Assembly (NCBI RefSeq): GCF_051020975.1 | Contig: NC_135041.1 | Location: forward strand, 6,336,256-6,400,255 | Direction of reading: 5' to 3' | DNA: 64,000 nucleotides | From: Osmia lignaria lignaria | Lineage: Eukaryota > Arthropoda > Insecta > Hymenoptera > Megachilidae | Shown here: in pieces, positions 1-13,000 of the stretch | How the letters are laid out: each line of letters starts with the position of its first letter | Position numbering within the stretch: the stretch's first letter is position 1 | Position numbers and translations under genes: made by a program | The notes under the pieces: generated by a model | Told to the model about the DNA's origin: nothing | Database searches by the model: none | The model's input: only the letters and a program-made list of their open reading frames with translations

Positions 1-3000
1 TGGTGAAACCAGATCAATCGTGAAACATGTACAACATTATTTTGACTGCAATTGGGTAATTATTTTTAAATGATAAATATTACAATTGAAATTATTGTTG
101 TCTTAAAATTTAATAATTCCGCAGCTATATTTCATGATTATTTACTCTATAAATAATAAAATTAATTGATTGCTTTATTGGTGAATGCATCACTGGCAAA
201 CGGAAGGAATATATATACTAGACGCACGATGGCGCTTTTATTATTTCACTTTTCTCGCGTGAAAAATACTGAATAATATTTATTATCGGCCACAAACAAA
301 TAAAGCAAAATTCACTGCGCTGTCTCCGCGTTCGGTCGATCTGTATTTCAGCTTCGCTCGTGGAAACATTAAATTAATTATAAATTTCCCAAAAAGGCAA
401 TTAACACCTTCTGATAGGGACATTTATTCATAATGGAATTTTTAATCATACTTTCAGAAAAATCATACGTATGTTGACAAATTAAAATTTAAAATCAATT
501 TTAACTCTGTTCAAACCCATATCGATTGGTTACAATTGAAAATATTGCAAGAAACAACAGTAGATCAAGCCTGGATCCAACTATAGATTACAAGAAACAC
601 GTAACAGAGTACGTGAGTGGTATGCGGCTGTAGTTTACAAAAGAAAAACGCAAGATCGCCTCAGTGCCTACGAATGCGTTAATAAGAAGACCGATGGTAG
701 CGGAAGAAAGAAACGGAAAACATTGTGTGATCGGTCACCCGGGGAAAAAAGAAAGGATCGTGGACTTGGTAAGGTGGTTTCGAGGGAGGCATTGGTGGCA
801 GCAGTGACTTTGTCAGAAGCGAAAGAAAAGAAACGGTGCACATAGCTGGGAGAAGAAGTGGCGTTACCCATTTATCGGGAGGATTTACTGTTCTCCGGTT
901 CTCCTCTCCGCCGATTGTCCGTGAATTCGAACGGTTATATCAGTGGAATTTCATTTCTGTCCGACCGCGGAATATTACCGTCCGTTCACTCTGTCGCACG
1001 AGTTGTGAGAGATTTTCCACCCTCATAATTTCAACCCCTTCCTCCCACTTCATGGACCGCCGCGAATATTTCGAAACGACGTACTTAATAGCCGGCGAAA
1101 GACCGCTCGTATATTTATCGAAAATTTCAACCGCGATCGTTTCGCCGATCTCGTTTACGGACTGTATCGAGGAATAATGGTCGGAATCGTATCGATTGTC
1201 TTTCAAAACTTGAATCATTGTGTAGAATTGGTATTAGATTTAACAACTATATTCGCCAGGTATTTTTTGAATCTCTAAGTTTTGATTCAATATCTCGAAT
1301 TGCTTGTATCGTCGATGAATAGTTCTTTTATGAAGAATTTGAAAACCTAGATGATTCGAGATGATTCCGGACGTAACCTTTTGGTACGCGCTTCTGAATA
1401 GTTAAGGAATTAGTACGTTCCGGCAGAGGCAAGTAGTTTTACGACGTATGTATACACGGTAGACGGTGAATGGTTAAACATCGGGTCCATGGAACGAAAG
1501 CTTCTTACTCGATGTAAGTGGTGCAAAGCTGTTTCGAACGGTACAAATCGGCGAGCACATACGCGAACAGAATTTTTGAATGCGAATCAATATGGTGTGC
1601 ATCCTCGAAATAGAACGTGCTGCTAGATTCCAGATAACAATATATAGACCGACGATGACTGTATCGTGACCACATTTATAGTTCGAAATTATCGATAATC
1701 AATACCACAAATTTAGTTTTATTCAATTATAAAGTAGCGTTAAAATTGAGAATCAGCCATTCTACAATTATGTTATGAAATTGTGTCAAGCTTTTTCAGT
1801 CAGTCTTACTAATCGGTGAAAAATCTCAGTTCACAGTATGTCCGAGGTTTTCGTTGAATCTCAACGTCTACTCTGTTCTGCTAGAAGAGTTATTTAAATG
1901 AACTATTCAACCGACTGTGGAGATGCTAGAAAATATTGGATCATAACACGAGAAACGTATGTACATACGTAGGTTTCTTCGTATTGAAGAACGTACAAGG
2001 AGCGAATGTTGATTTTCATAAAACGCGAGCGGAATCTCGAGGAAGCACGAAAGATGAATGCGAGGCGAAAAGCAGCAAAGCGAGAGCTACGAGCGAATGA
2101 ATACGTGTACTCTGAGGAAACAAAATCTACTGCGCGATCGGTTAACTGCAATCTTACTTGCTAATTTTAATGAATTATTTTTGCAGCATTCGGTCTTACA
2201 AAAGTAACTTTTATGCTTTATCTTTTTTTTATACTACCATTATCTATTTGTACTAAAAGTAAGCCTTGATCGGCTGAGATGGATTAAGAGTTTAGCGCTC
2301 CACAATACGATTCGTAAACAGTGGAGTGGTCGTCATCAAACTTAGCGAAACAATAACAAAGCTAAACCGGATCGTGTCTATATTGTAAACATACCGCGAA
2401 GTCTTCGCAGTTCATAGAGCACAGGTAGAAGCGTGTGTTTCAGTCTCTGTCGAAACACAGGCTGTTTCAAACCTTCGGTGTATCGAGTTGAGAACCAATC
2501 GTCACAATATTATACGGGAACGGAATTAAACATACAGTATTCCAAGTGGAGAATTTAAATTATAAATAATTGGTGTAACAGTGAACGGGTTAATTCAACG
2601 GAAATGACAGGGGTCAGAATTTTCCGGGAAGCAATATCATTTGCTTTTACATGAATAAACAAAAGTTTGGCGCTTCAGTCAGCAGAAACGTTACAGGTAA
2701 ACATTTTATTTACGAATACGAACATCAACAAGATATTCGCAAGCGATTATTTCTCTCGTTACAGCACAAATTGCATAACAGTTTCCAGCCGGGAAATTCA
2801 AGGAAAGCGACGGAATCATACACGACGGGAAATTGAATTTATTTAACCGGCGCGGCAACATGCAGCTCAGAGGTAAGTGAGGTTTTAGACGAACCACGTA
2901 TTACATATGTACATCCCAGTCCATAAATCACCGGACACTTGAACATGTGTAGATAACGAGACTTTAACGCCACTTTATTCTGAATAACTCTTTATAAAAA

Positions 3001-5967
3001 TATTAATATCTTTTATATTATAAATTATATATTGATTATATGTACATCGATGCTCAATTGTATTATATTAATTTTTTTTCCGATTAATTTTAATATCTTC
3101 AGAATTAAAATTTGTGTAATTTTCATTACAAGTGTCAGATGTACATGTTTTTAATGGCTTATGAACGAGGGTGTACATACAAGTAGTTAGGTGTCGATGA
3201 TGGGAGGCTTGAACTACTCTTTTAAAAATTCCGTAAAACCCTTGAAATATTAAGGTCTCGCTAATAGGCGGTCTATTCCGAAATGGGGTCACCGCCATTA
3301 AAGTCGAACTTCAAGAATTTTGCCCGCACGAAAGTCTCTCCACTCGACGAAGGCCGTTACTATTTCAAAGTCGACGTTTATACGACAGCTGTCGAAGACG
3401 GGACGCCCTTTTGTATGGAACAGAGGGTAAGTCATTTCTTTTTTCTTTCCAGTCTGGTTAAATTCTTGAACAGTCACGTTTCAATAGACGAACGTCTCTG
3501 GTACGAAATTGTCTTTTTCTTTCGTTTATTTCTTTTTCTTTCGCCGTTCGGTAAGAAAGGGCGGTTGATAATTATTTCATGTCAATGGTACGCAACGCCC
3601 AATGAATTCGGGTTGCTTTAAGATTCCCGGGGCGAGCAATTGTGCGATAACGTAATTTCGTCGCTGTCGTCTGCCAACGACGATGGTGTAATTCGAAAGA
3701 ATGTCCTTCCTTCCGTTGCCAAACGTCTTTCGTACCTTCGTTCGGATAATGTTCGCAAATTGCTCGTGCTGCAATTCCTCCCATCTGACGGCAAGCCTCC
3801 TTCTCGTTGTCGGTACTTTGAACAACGCACGAGTACTTGTTATAACGGCAGGTTGAGAGAATGTTGAACTCTTCAACAACGTTACCGTTTATCCCTAACC
3901 CTTTCGTTGAGGGCGAGGAACACGTGTGACGTTGAAGATTAACCCATTTACATCGTTGGGAAAATTTGATAGCTAACGACAACTATTTCATTTTAAGAAG
4001 TATATTATTCAGTAACATTATTACTATATTTCTGTGTCTAACTTGGTTACTTGACGATATACCCGATTCCATGGTAATGGCCTGGGGAAATGAACGGATA
4101 TATCCGCTTCTGATGTAATTGGGTTAAATGGCAATTAATGAGAAAAGGATGCTGAATTAATGTAGAGTCACGGTGGGATAGGGATTTTCTATGAAGGCGT
4201 CAACGTAAATGACAAATAAATTATTTATTAAGTTCCGGTATATAATAATACGTCACCAAATGTTAGTACGTTAACATAATACTGTGTAAGTTGATTTACG
4301 TGATTGCATGTTTACTCACGTTAATGCATGCTTGTATATACAAGATATAGAGTACTAGATGTTAATATGCTAACCCCAGGAGGGATGCAGAGATAGCCAT
4401 AATTTAAATTTTAAATTAGACTCTTGTTTATTTTCATTTTCCTCAAATATTACTTTTGCAATATATGGAAATCTTACGTTTAAAATTTTGACTACCTAAT
4501 TTTGAGATCTGGGTTAACCAGTCTGTTTAATAATTGAATAACAGAGATTGATTAATGATGATGAATATGAAATCATTTTAAAATATCTCTGAAAATTAAT
4601 TCGATTATTCCGACATCGTACGGTAAAAACGTCAATTAATAACAGAAAGTATTTATAAATTATGAGATTAAATTTGAAGCAGAAGAATATAGTAGAGATC
4701 GTGACAATTTATGGGATACATAATGAACGGATATAAGATCACCTGTCATATCCAGCAATAGATTCTTCATATTTTAAATTATCGTTTCACCCAATTCATT
4801 CAAATGAATAATTTGTCTAATAATTAATGACAGTTAATATATTTTATGCCACATAAATATCTCAGTGTACGTTTCATTTCGTGTGCATTCAGTCGGTGCA
4901 GTTGATAAATCTAATATAGAATGAAAAATATTATTCTCCGTTCCATCAGCAGAATATTTTTCCGCTCATGTTTTTCTGCTCGAATAGTTGCATTTTCCAT
5001 CCTGAAAGGTTCGGTGCATCGAATTCGTAGCTGGTAAACGTAGAAATTGGTGAGCCTGTAAGCAAACACGTAGCTCGAAGGCAGTTATAAAATGACGCGT
5101 AAAAGTCAGCCCTCCCTGTGTACGATTAAAATCCGTTGAAAGCTCTGTTTGCACGTCAAAGGTAAATTCAATTCTATTTCTCATTCGCAAGTGCACCGAG
5201 CACATTAACAATTACAAGCACGACTGCCAAGTAATTTCGTAGAAAGTCAACGGGTCAGAGTTCTTCTGCAAAACATCTCGTTTCCTCGACGAGAGAACGT
5301 TTCCTTTGCGAAATTTCTCCGTTTAGTATCGATAACCGTAATGAAATCGTCCGTATAGCACGATTCGACGATAAATTTCAAATTTGTTTTGTCACCTACT
5401 TGTATCACGATTTTGTTACCACCTTCCATTTTCCGCGGCTATTTTATCATTTCATCTAAGTTTCACGTTCGAAATTCTCAGCCTATCGTGGCGATTCTCT
5501 AAATAAATTTCCACGATTTATGTATCAGGAAATACGAGCGAGTTGTCGGAAAAGTCGAGCAGAAAACGCTGTCGTCGACTGAGAGTTGCCTTGGAAACAA
5601 GTAAGAATAGGAAGAAAGGGAAAAGAGGAAGAGAAAGTAGCCGGTTGCAAAATGTTCCTGATACTTTCTTATGCGTCCATTTCTTCTTCTTTCCACGCAC
5701 CCTTCCCTCTCGTTTTTCGCGTCCTTCTCGGCGTTGCTGGTTCGCGTGTGTGCTCGTACGCGTTCGTGTGGTCTGTCCAGCTTGTTTACGACACGGGCAT
5801 CGAAGCGAAGGAGGTGGAGGCGGGTTCACGTGGAGGTGGTGGAAACCCGATATAACTCCGACCCTTACTACCCCTCTCGACACGTTTCCCGAACAGGGTA
5901 GGTCGCACCAGCACCAACACAAGCCACTTGCTCTCCGGCGAGCAGCGTACTCGAGCTTCTGTGGTTC
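1..5967. other. Non-coding stretch, no supported gene
   Basis: This is AT-rich sequence with scattered short open frames on both strands. None shows homology, a coherent codon pattern or paired splice sites. Two places have an ATG followed by a good GT donor (2860-2872, and 3283-3426 before GTAAGT), but neither has other support. From about 5540 the sequence becomes GC-richer, with pyrimidine-rich and GGA/GGT-rich tracts that create overlapping low-complexity open frames on both strands. Confidence 0.55.
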
Positions 5968-6162
5968 ATGAAAGCTAACTTTCTTTTTGTTCCTCTTCTT
6001 CTACTTCGTTTTCTTTCATCTGTGGCTTCTCCTCGTCCCTGCAACCCCATATCGGCCGGACCTCGAGGGTTCTGTGGTCGTGGTTTAAGTAAATGTTGCG
6101 TTTGGAATTATCGAGAGCCTGTTTGGGTAGAAGGCGAGCCAACAGAGATTCCTTGTAGTTGA
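5968..6162 (+). CDS. Small secreted cysteine-rich peptide, copy A of a tandem trio
   Basis: This is a 64-residue ORF ending in TGA. Residues 1-21 look like a signal peptide: MKAN, then a hydrophobic run FLFVPLLLLRFL, then SSVAS as a likely cleavage region. The predicted mature part is about 43 residues with Cys at 25, 36, 43, 44 and 63, giving C-x10-C-x6-CC-x18-C. Its core is GFCGRGLSKCCVWNY. The start was chosen because it begins the signal-like segment, and copy C has a matching ATGAAAGC upstream. The core is repeated at 6520-6633 and 6821-6922. In the shared block (R/S-GFC...LSKCC..NY) the copies differ mostly by synonymous third-base changes, which supports real coding. The family is not recognised. 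The adjacent CC recalls small disulfide-rich secreted peptides such as WAP or knottin types, but spacing and Cys number fit neither well. Caveat: the signal-like part comes from a pyrimidine-rich tract and could be fortuitous. No poly(A) signal was identified. Confidence 0.5.
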   Translation: MKANFLFVPLLLLRFLSSVASPRPCNPISAGPRGFCGRGLSKCCVWNYREPVWVEGEPTEIPCS

Positions 6163-6519
6163 TCAGACGAAATCTTCTGTTTCAAAAATTCAATATCACG
6201 CGAGTTTCATTTTATTTCCAGCTTCCATCGAATATTTTTCTGCTCACAGAATTGAAACTCTGCAATAACCTTTCAACTTGTAGCAGATATATTGATGCAA
6301 ATTCGTATTAACAAAAATTTAACGCAAGGAAATTCTAATTATTTAAAATACCGGTAGTTGATTTTCAAATTCAACCTCTCGATTTCCTATCTCGCTTTAT
6401 TATTATAACGGTAATAATGAATCAATTATAATTGTACTTTGCTCAGTGTACAGAATATCTAGAGCTAATCGATTGGCAGAAACTCGACAGAAACTTGTAT
6501 GGTTCGTTAAGGTCTCTGA

Positions 6520-6633
6520 TACCCCATATCGGTCGGATATCGTGGATTTTGCGCTACTTGTTTGAGCAAATGTTGTGCTTCCAATTATCAAAACCATATT
6601 TGGTTAGAAAGCGAACAAATAGAGGTTGGTTAG
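6520..6633 (+). pseudogene. Cysteine-rich peptide module, copy B, interrupted by TGA
   Basis: The 37 codons after the TGA at 6517-6519 align with residues 26-62 or so of the ORF at 5968-6162. They begin YPISVG and contain RGFCATCLSKCC and then NY, ending at TAG. The TGA sits exactly where copy A has its first mature Cys (TGC). At conserved residues the changes from copy A are silent: Arg CGA/CGT, Gly GGG/GGA, Phe TTC/TTT, Cys TGT/TGC, Leu TTA/TTG, Ser AGT/AGC. Residues between the Cys vary freely. No intact in-frame signal peptide is seen upstream. The stretch from 6425, which begins attataattgta, is shared with copy C and encodes a hydrophobic run only in another frame. Decay is the simplest reading. 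Use of a separate upstream exon cannot be excluded, but the TGA has no AG between it and the conserved codons. Confidence 0.5.
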
Positions 6634-6820
6634 TAGATCTAGTTGTGGCTGATCAGACGAAACCTTCTCTTTCAAGAACGCAACATCACATGAGTTTAAT
6701 ATTATTTGATGACAGGAATGAAAGCCGTATAGGAGTATTAATTATAATTGTATTTCATCCGGTGTACAAAATAAGGTTGATTGATTGGCAGAGGTTTCTA
6801 TGGCTCATCGTGGTCCCTGA

Positions 6821-6922
6821 TATCCCATATCGGTCGAACATTCAGGATTCTGCGGTGGTGGGTTAAGTAAATGTTGTGTTTGCAATTATCCAGAGTGTTT
6901 GGATGGGACACATGCGGTTTGA
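6821..6922 (+). pseudogene. Cysteine-rich peptide module, copy C, interrupted by TGA
   Basis: After the TGA at 6818-6820, 33 codons align with copies A and B: YPISV, then GFCGGGLSKCCVCNY. The frame then reaches TGA at 6920. The tail has an insertion relative to copy A: the block GAGGGC...CCA..AGAGATT resembling the end of copy A reappears about 14 bp later in another frame. Copy C has two extra Cys beside the CC pair (CCVCNYPEC), so the cysteine layout varies among copies. Copies B and C share the TGA and the following Tyr codon as well as their upstream 90 bp, so they arose from one another by tandem duplication after separating from A. The upstream ATGAAAGC at 6718 matches the start of copy A, but is followed within four codons by an in-frame stop. 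Confidence 0.5.
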
Positions 6923-7005
6923 GGGCAAGCCAAGAGAGATTAGCTAGGAGATCCGGTTGTGGTTGATCAGACAAAATCGTTTATTTCAAGATTTTAACTT
7001 GCTGT

Positions 7006-10000
7006 ATGTCAAGTATATTTATTCGACAGAAGAAGGAACGGAAAAATGAGTTATTTCTGCATAAGAAATCGGTTCGATAAGTTTTCTTCTCTTTTAATTC
7101 TGCTTTTCGCCATGTGACGGGTAAGGTTTTCTTTAATTTAGTTCACTCTCATCCATATTCTACTGCATTACCATACACTCATTTTATTTCGTTTCTTCCG
7201 GCCACATCCATATTCAAGCTTAGGTTTTAATCGTTTTCGAAAAGCGACCTTCGGCTCTCGTTCGTTTCGTGGCGCCTTTAAAGGCAACAAAGTTTCCGCT
7301 CGAAAGCTGATAAAGTTTAGCCCTGAACTCGTAAATTTCATTACGGAAGAAATCTATCTCAACTGCAAGGAATTCAACTTATTTTACCTTTCGAGACTTT
7401 TACTCCGAGGATTTACTTCGGGATCTCGTTGAACATAGCAAACAATTTTGCAGACAATACCAGATAATTGAGGAAATAATTTTCCGTCGTTATTACCCGA
7501 CGTTCTTTGCAGAAAGCGTTTAGCTTACGGTTTTTCAGGCTTGTTAAATTGTTAATTACATCTTGTACGGACCAAAATCTAGAAAACTCTTTGTCCCGAC
7601 ACGGTATTTGAGGGAAACGTTAAAAGAATTTCTGCTATTGTGCGGAAGAAATATTAGCCGGAGCATTTTAAGGTAGTTTAGAACTGTAGTACTATCATAA
7701 TACTTGCAAGTGTAACAGTTTATTTGTTCGTATATTTTTGTTTCAATTGTACTCGTTCTCTTTCCAAGAAACACATATGTTTCTCGTGTTTCTTGATAAA
7801 CATTTACGTAGAGAACTTTCTCATGCTACATTTTACTTTCTAAAACAGCGGAGGCAAGAAAAATTCTCAGAACCATTATGAAAAAAGTTGTTTTCCGGCG
7901 ATATAAAATTGCCAATTTTGAGGCGAAACTAAGTTAACCGTCATTCCTTTATTCCCCCATAAACCCGAGCGAAATTACATTTCACAATTTAATAAGATTT
8001 AATAACACCCACGCTTGTCGTAAAACAATGGACAAAGTATGTAGGCACACTTCTTTTCTGCGTTTTTTGTCGACCGAACGTTTATCCTTCAACAGCTTTG
8101 CCCAATTAACTTGAAAATTGTTAAAAATGGCATTGCTTTTCACAGCAGATGAAATTAATTAAACGCTGTCGTAATCAATATTCTTCGACAGAAAGTCTTG
8201 TATCTTACTAGGTAATTAATGTATAAAATTAATATTTATTTATAGGATTATTACTTATGAAATAGCCTGGCATTTTTCTCATACAGCATCGCTGTAATAT
8301 TATAGACTAAACGGTCGCTTCCAATTATCCCGTTCTATTTAATTATCCAACTGTAGTTTCGTTTCTTCTATAGAAGCCATTAATTGAATATCAAAAGGTA
8401 AAGAAGCTCCTTTGCCTTTTCCCTTCTCATTATCGTTCGTCTTCTCCCTTTCTATTCTCTGTTTGCCATTTAAATAATTTCTAGATCGTGCTCTATAAAC
8501 GTAGGCGGATAAATAATTAACCCTGGAAAATAAATAATTTTTCGTATCGCGTAGGAAACGTGCCGAAGTAAGGATTTTTGCATATCAAAGTGAAGCTTAG
8601 CTTTCGTTTCGCAAGTTACCGAGGAACCGGTTGTATATGTATTTGTACGGTGCAGATTTAGTTTAGCAATAACTTTTCCGAATACAAATTAGCCGGGTTT
8701 CGATAACACGTGTTGGGCGGTCTGATTAATGAGTGTCGTGCCGGTAATGTAAACCTGGCGAAGTTGCAGCAACGTTCGCCTTTATCCTTGTTCCACTAAT
8801 TCATGATCCGTTCACTGCTCTCTTTGTCGAGGATATACATGCATCCGTTAACACGCGTTATACATTGTTGTAATAGAGATGGTTGACGAAAGATTATTAG
8901 GGGAAAAGTTGTCGTCTTCGTGCACCGGAACGACGAAACTTACGCATTAACCGGGAAAATTCGTGGAAACTCGAGTGCAACCGCGACTGTTCTAACCGGA
9001 TATGTTCGCGTGCTGTGACTAATTCGAGGGTAATGCGAACGGTGTACGAGTTTGGTAACAGGTACGTTAATATGGTTCGTTTTACGGCTTAGAAAGTTAA
9101 GAGAATTTATTGTGGATATTCGGTGCCAAGGACTCGAGGAAATTTCCTCGACCTTGCTTGTAACCCTTTTTTGATTTATAATTACCCTGGTCCGTATCTT
9201 GCCGTACCACTACTTGAATCGTCGAGAGAATTCCAGTGGGATGACTTTCAAGAAACCTAAGTGCTCTTGATAGCAAGTCGAGCATCGCGTTCGCTTCGAG
9301 CTTCAAATCGTGCAGAAGTAACACGGTTACCCTTGGGCAGCTTTTCCGTATTGCAACATCGGTTCATCGTTGCTGCACGTGGCCTGCAAGTTTGTTACGC
9401 GCGGACATAGCCGCTAAACTTCTGAAGGACTCGACTCGAGTACAGTGTATTCGTCAGAACTATCGCGTAAACTTTACGATACATTGATCTCTATCACGAA
9501 TGATAAAGGCTTTGGAAACGTGTACGCCATCGTTTAGAAATATCGAGACACTTGAAGTTTTTTCTTTTTATTATCTAACAATTTGCCTATGCGAAAGGAG
9601 CTTTCAAGAGCGATAAAAAGAATTTTACAAGAAGAAAATTCTCATCAATTTTACGTAATGGTAGGTCACGTAAGCCGAAGATTAAACAGATCCAAGAGAT
9701 CAGGCGGAAAGTTAAATTCTTTTAGTGCGCTAAGATGTTCGCGGTACCATTTCCGTTTCCGTTGAAAGTTATCGTCGGCGTGTGTCGGTGGGTCGAGAAG
9801 TTGTGCGCTCTTACGAAAAATTTTCTACCCCACCTTGGTGTAATTTATCGGGCCGCAATAACACAATTTAAACGGCTTCCACGGAGCACGGAATACTTGT
9901 TCGCGGAACCGTGCGAACGATTCATCGTCCGCTTGTACTTAACGATATCACGAACCCCAAGTAGACTACGACGTGGAAACGCTTAGTTTTAATATATGCA

Positions 10001-13000
10001 AAACAATGCGTGTTCCCGGAATTTTCTGCGTACTCGAATTAGACGTTGGATAGGTGGAAACTGAATTTTCTATCACGTAGAGAGAGAGAGTATATATGTA
10101 TATACATACAGATTATTCCGGAACTTTTGATTCACTTTGTGACGCGTAAACCGATGTCATTTCCATATTCGCGACGTTTATGACTATTATTGCGGGAAAA
10201 TTGATATTGTTCCATGGAAAAGCATGCGTGTGGTTGGTAACTCTAGCTGTTGTATGTAATTTGCTTTTCTTCGAATTCAATGGTTCTTCAAGGTACTCGA
10301 TGAAAAACGTAACAAAGAGAAACATGAATCGTTAAAATAGCAGAGAAATTTAATGTACAAAAAGTTTCTGTTTTCTTTTTAATCCACCCTTGTCCTGATT
10401 TCGGATGAAGTGGAAGAAACATAGAAATCTGTGAAAAGAAAGGGAAAAAAGTTGATCTTTAAACCGCTTTAACGTTACATTTGGAACAATGCTTTCCGCG
10501 AGAAGCTTTTTCAAGGACCCTCGGAGTTTGTAAAATAATTACAGCAAACATTTTCGAAGGAACTCACTCGGTGTAGGTTAGAAAAGCAAGGGTTTTGAAG
10601 TTTTTTCCGGGACCACGATATAAGGGGTTCGCAGCGTGCTCATAAATCGAAACGCGTCGTAAACTAGTGACCGTGCCGGTTGTCCCAACGTTTACTCGGC
10701 TTTCCCGGGAAAAGAGCGCGAGAGCCGTAACAAATTCTCTGCAATTGTAGAGGAAACTTTGCCGTGAGTTGGTAGCAGGTATCAAAGTTCCGGAAGTGTC
10801 GCGCGAGAAATCCTTCCGTGTAATTCGTTCGTTCAACTAGCCAGCCCGAAAATAGAACGGCCGGATAACAAGCAGAGAAATCGAGCGAAAAAAACCGAAA
10901 TATTCGGGACGATACACGCGTTTGGATAAATTTAACAAGAGCAACGAGCGATCTCGATGTATCGTGTACTTTTAATAGGAGTTTTCATCAAACTATTCAT
11001 GCGAGAATCGATACACAAGTATCACAGACAACGTTTAAATCCTGCTCGAACTAATACCCGCCATTGATGTGTAAAAAAATCCCCGCGTTATTTAACTCGT
11101 TTACATTCTTTTTTATTCTCCAAGTTTGTTTTCAGTTAGATTCGATTAAATGAATTTTTTACTCAATACTTTTCGCGTGGTTTCTAGTCGTAACAATACC
11201 TTTTTGTTACGTGTTTTACAAAAACATACTTTTCAATTTCAACAGATTAACTCTCTTGTCATAACCCAGATAGCCGAGTACTTTTTTGCTCTGTTCCACT
11301 TAAAATTTTTTATATTCCCGGTAAAAAATTAGACCCAGATCCTCGTTATTTGATGAATTCCACGTCGACTTACATTTTTCGAATTAGAAATTAAAAAAAA
11401 AAAAGAAGAAAATTAGTTAAGTGTTCACTATGTTTAATATACAATTCACATTTACCACGGGGATTTGGAATAAAACATTTAAGTTAAAATTTACCTAACG
11501 AAACGTAACAGGAAACTCTTCACCGCGTTGCTCGTTAAAAAATAAATAAATTGAAAGTGATGGATAATGATAACGCTCCCAGCTACGATAAATGCGAGTT
11601 GGAAATCAGATCGACTGTACAACAGAACCGTTCATGAAATTATTAGTATGTTCCTGGCAATTTCTATACCTGATGGAACAGACCTGAAAACGAGATTGAA
11701 TCTACCGAAGGAAATAAATCTACCTCTGAACAACAGAAATCTCTGGCATACACGGCCAATTACGTTCAGGTACAATTTATAATACAAACGATAACGAAGA
11801 CAATCTTTCACGATAAACATGACAAATATTGAACTGATACGGATAATTAAATATATTTTCTTTCTTTGCCGGAATAATTTCAAGCTTTTATTTTACTTCA
11901 TTTGTCTATGCAAATTTTATTTTACTTGCCTAATTGCCACAATCTGAAGATACAGAAAGTTTCATCAGATTAACTTACAAATCACCGCAGTGTCTCTGTT
12001 TTCAAGATGAGCTATTTCAAAATTTACTTCACGGTTATTATTGCTTTCTACCTAAAAATAATGCCTATGCGCCAAAGTTGCTTTACATTCAAGTATCGCA
12101 CGTATTCCCAGTAGATCCTTCAGAATGGAGCTGGGTAACAACTGTCAAGACTCGTAGGTCGTAAATTTGTTAAGATCATAGAATACGCACAGTTTTTCTT
12201 ATTTGCAATTGTACCTGCTTTCTTGAATTTCTAGAATGACTTCAGCTTCCTCCTCCAAACTAGTCCAATATACATACATATATATTGAAGAAACAGATAC
12301 AGAACTTTAAATTTCTCAAAGATGAAAGGTTAATTTGAAACTATTTATATGAAAGCTATTAATCCCTGCTCATACAATAAACGATTCGATAAAATGGATC
12401 AGTCTTAACCTACGGCTGATCGGTCGGCATCAATCACTCTGTCCGTGAAATCAGTGTGAGATATCAAAGGTGAATCGAAGGATTCACCGTTGAAGGTGCA
12501 TACGTGCCAGCACGTACGTTCGGCAAGGAACGAGTAACGTGTCCAAGGCACAATAAATATCCCTCTGGAAGCAGCGGGACGTTCAGAGTCCAGGCACCGT
12601 TACTGCACATCTGGCGCTGTCGCCATGAATATAACCCCATACCAAACGACTCCACCTCTGCTTCTGCCACCTACTAAACTCACCCTCTTTCTCTAGTTTC
12701 CTACCTCGTCTCCTCCTCCTTGCCACGCGAGAAACTTTCACCCTGTTCTGCACGGTGTCCTATGGATCTGATGGTCCTCTACCCTTTTGGCTGTATCCCT
12801 CGTCCAGGGATCGGGCAATCAGGAAAATTGCATAAAATCACGACGGAAATGTCTACGAGAAACTGTGCAGTCTAAGAAGAAAAAGATCTTACGACGAGAA
12901 AGAAAAGTTGCAAGAAAGAGGAAGATAAAGTGGTCGGATAACGGACGATACACTTGGGGAACAATTTACTTTGGTCCCTCCGGAAGGGTATTGGTAGTTG

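Larger units (their letters stand above)
6020..7005 (+). repeat. Diverged tandem triplication carrying the peptide modules
   Basis: Three imperfect direct copies are anchored by ccccatatcggYcg at 6045, 6522 and about 6823. Copies B (from 6425) and C (from 6741) are about 300-316 bp apart and share the upstream attataattgta, the gattggcag segment and the downstream gatcagacRaaa segment. Copy A shares only the part from about 6020 to 6220. The 3' flank gatcagacgaaa..tttcaa follows each module at 6161, 6652 and 6965, so the duplication unit extends past the coding block. About 200 bp of unrelated AT-rich DNA separates A from B. Confidence 0.7.

Noticed and set aside
5518..5971. Overlapping open frames of 134 and 142 codons on both strands
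   Set aside because: Low-complexity Arg/Ser and Phe-rich sequence mirrored on opposite strands. It explains neither splice sites nor homology. Only the ORF beginning at 5968 has independent support from the tandem copies.
6432..6866. 144-codon open frame spanning two of the tandem modules
   Set aside because: It is in a different frame from the one showing silent changes at conserved codons, and its residues are not conserved between the two copies it covers.
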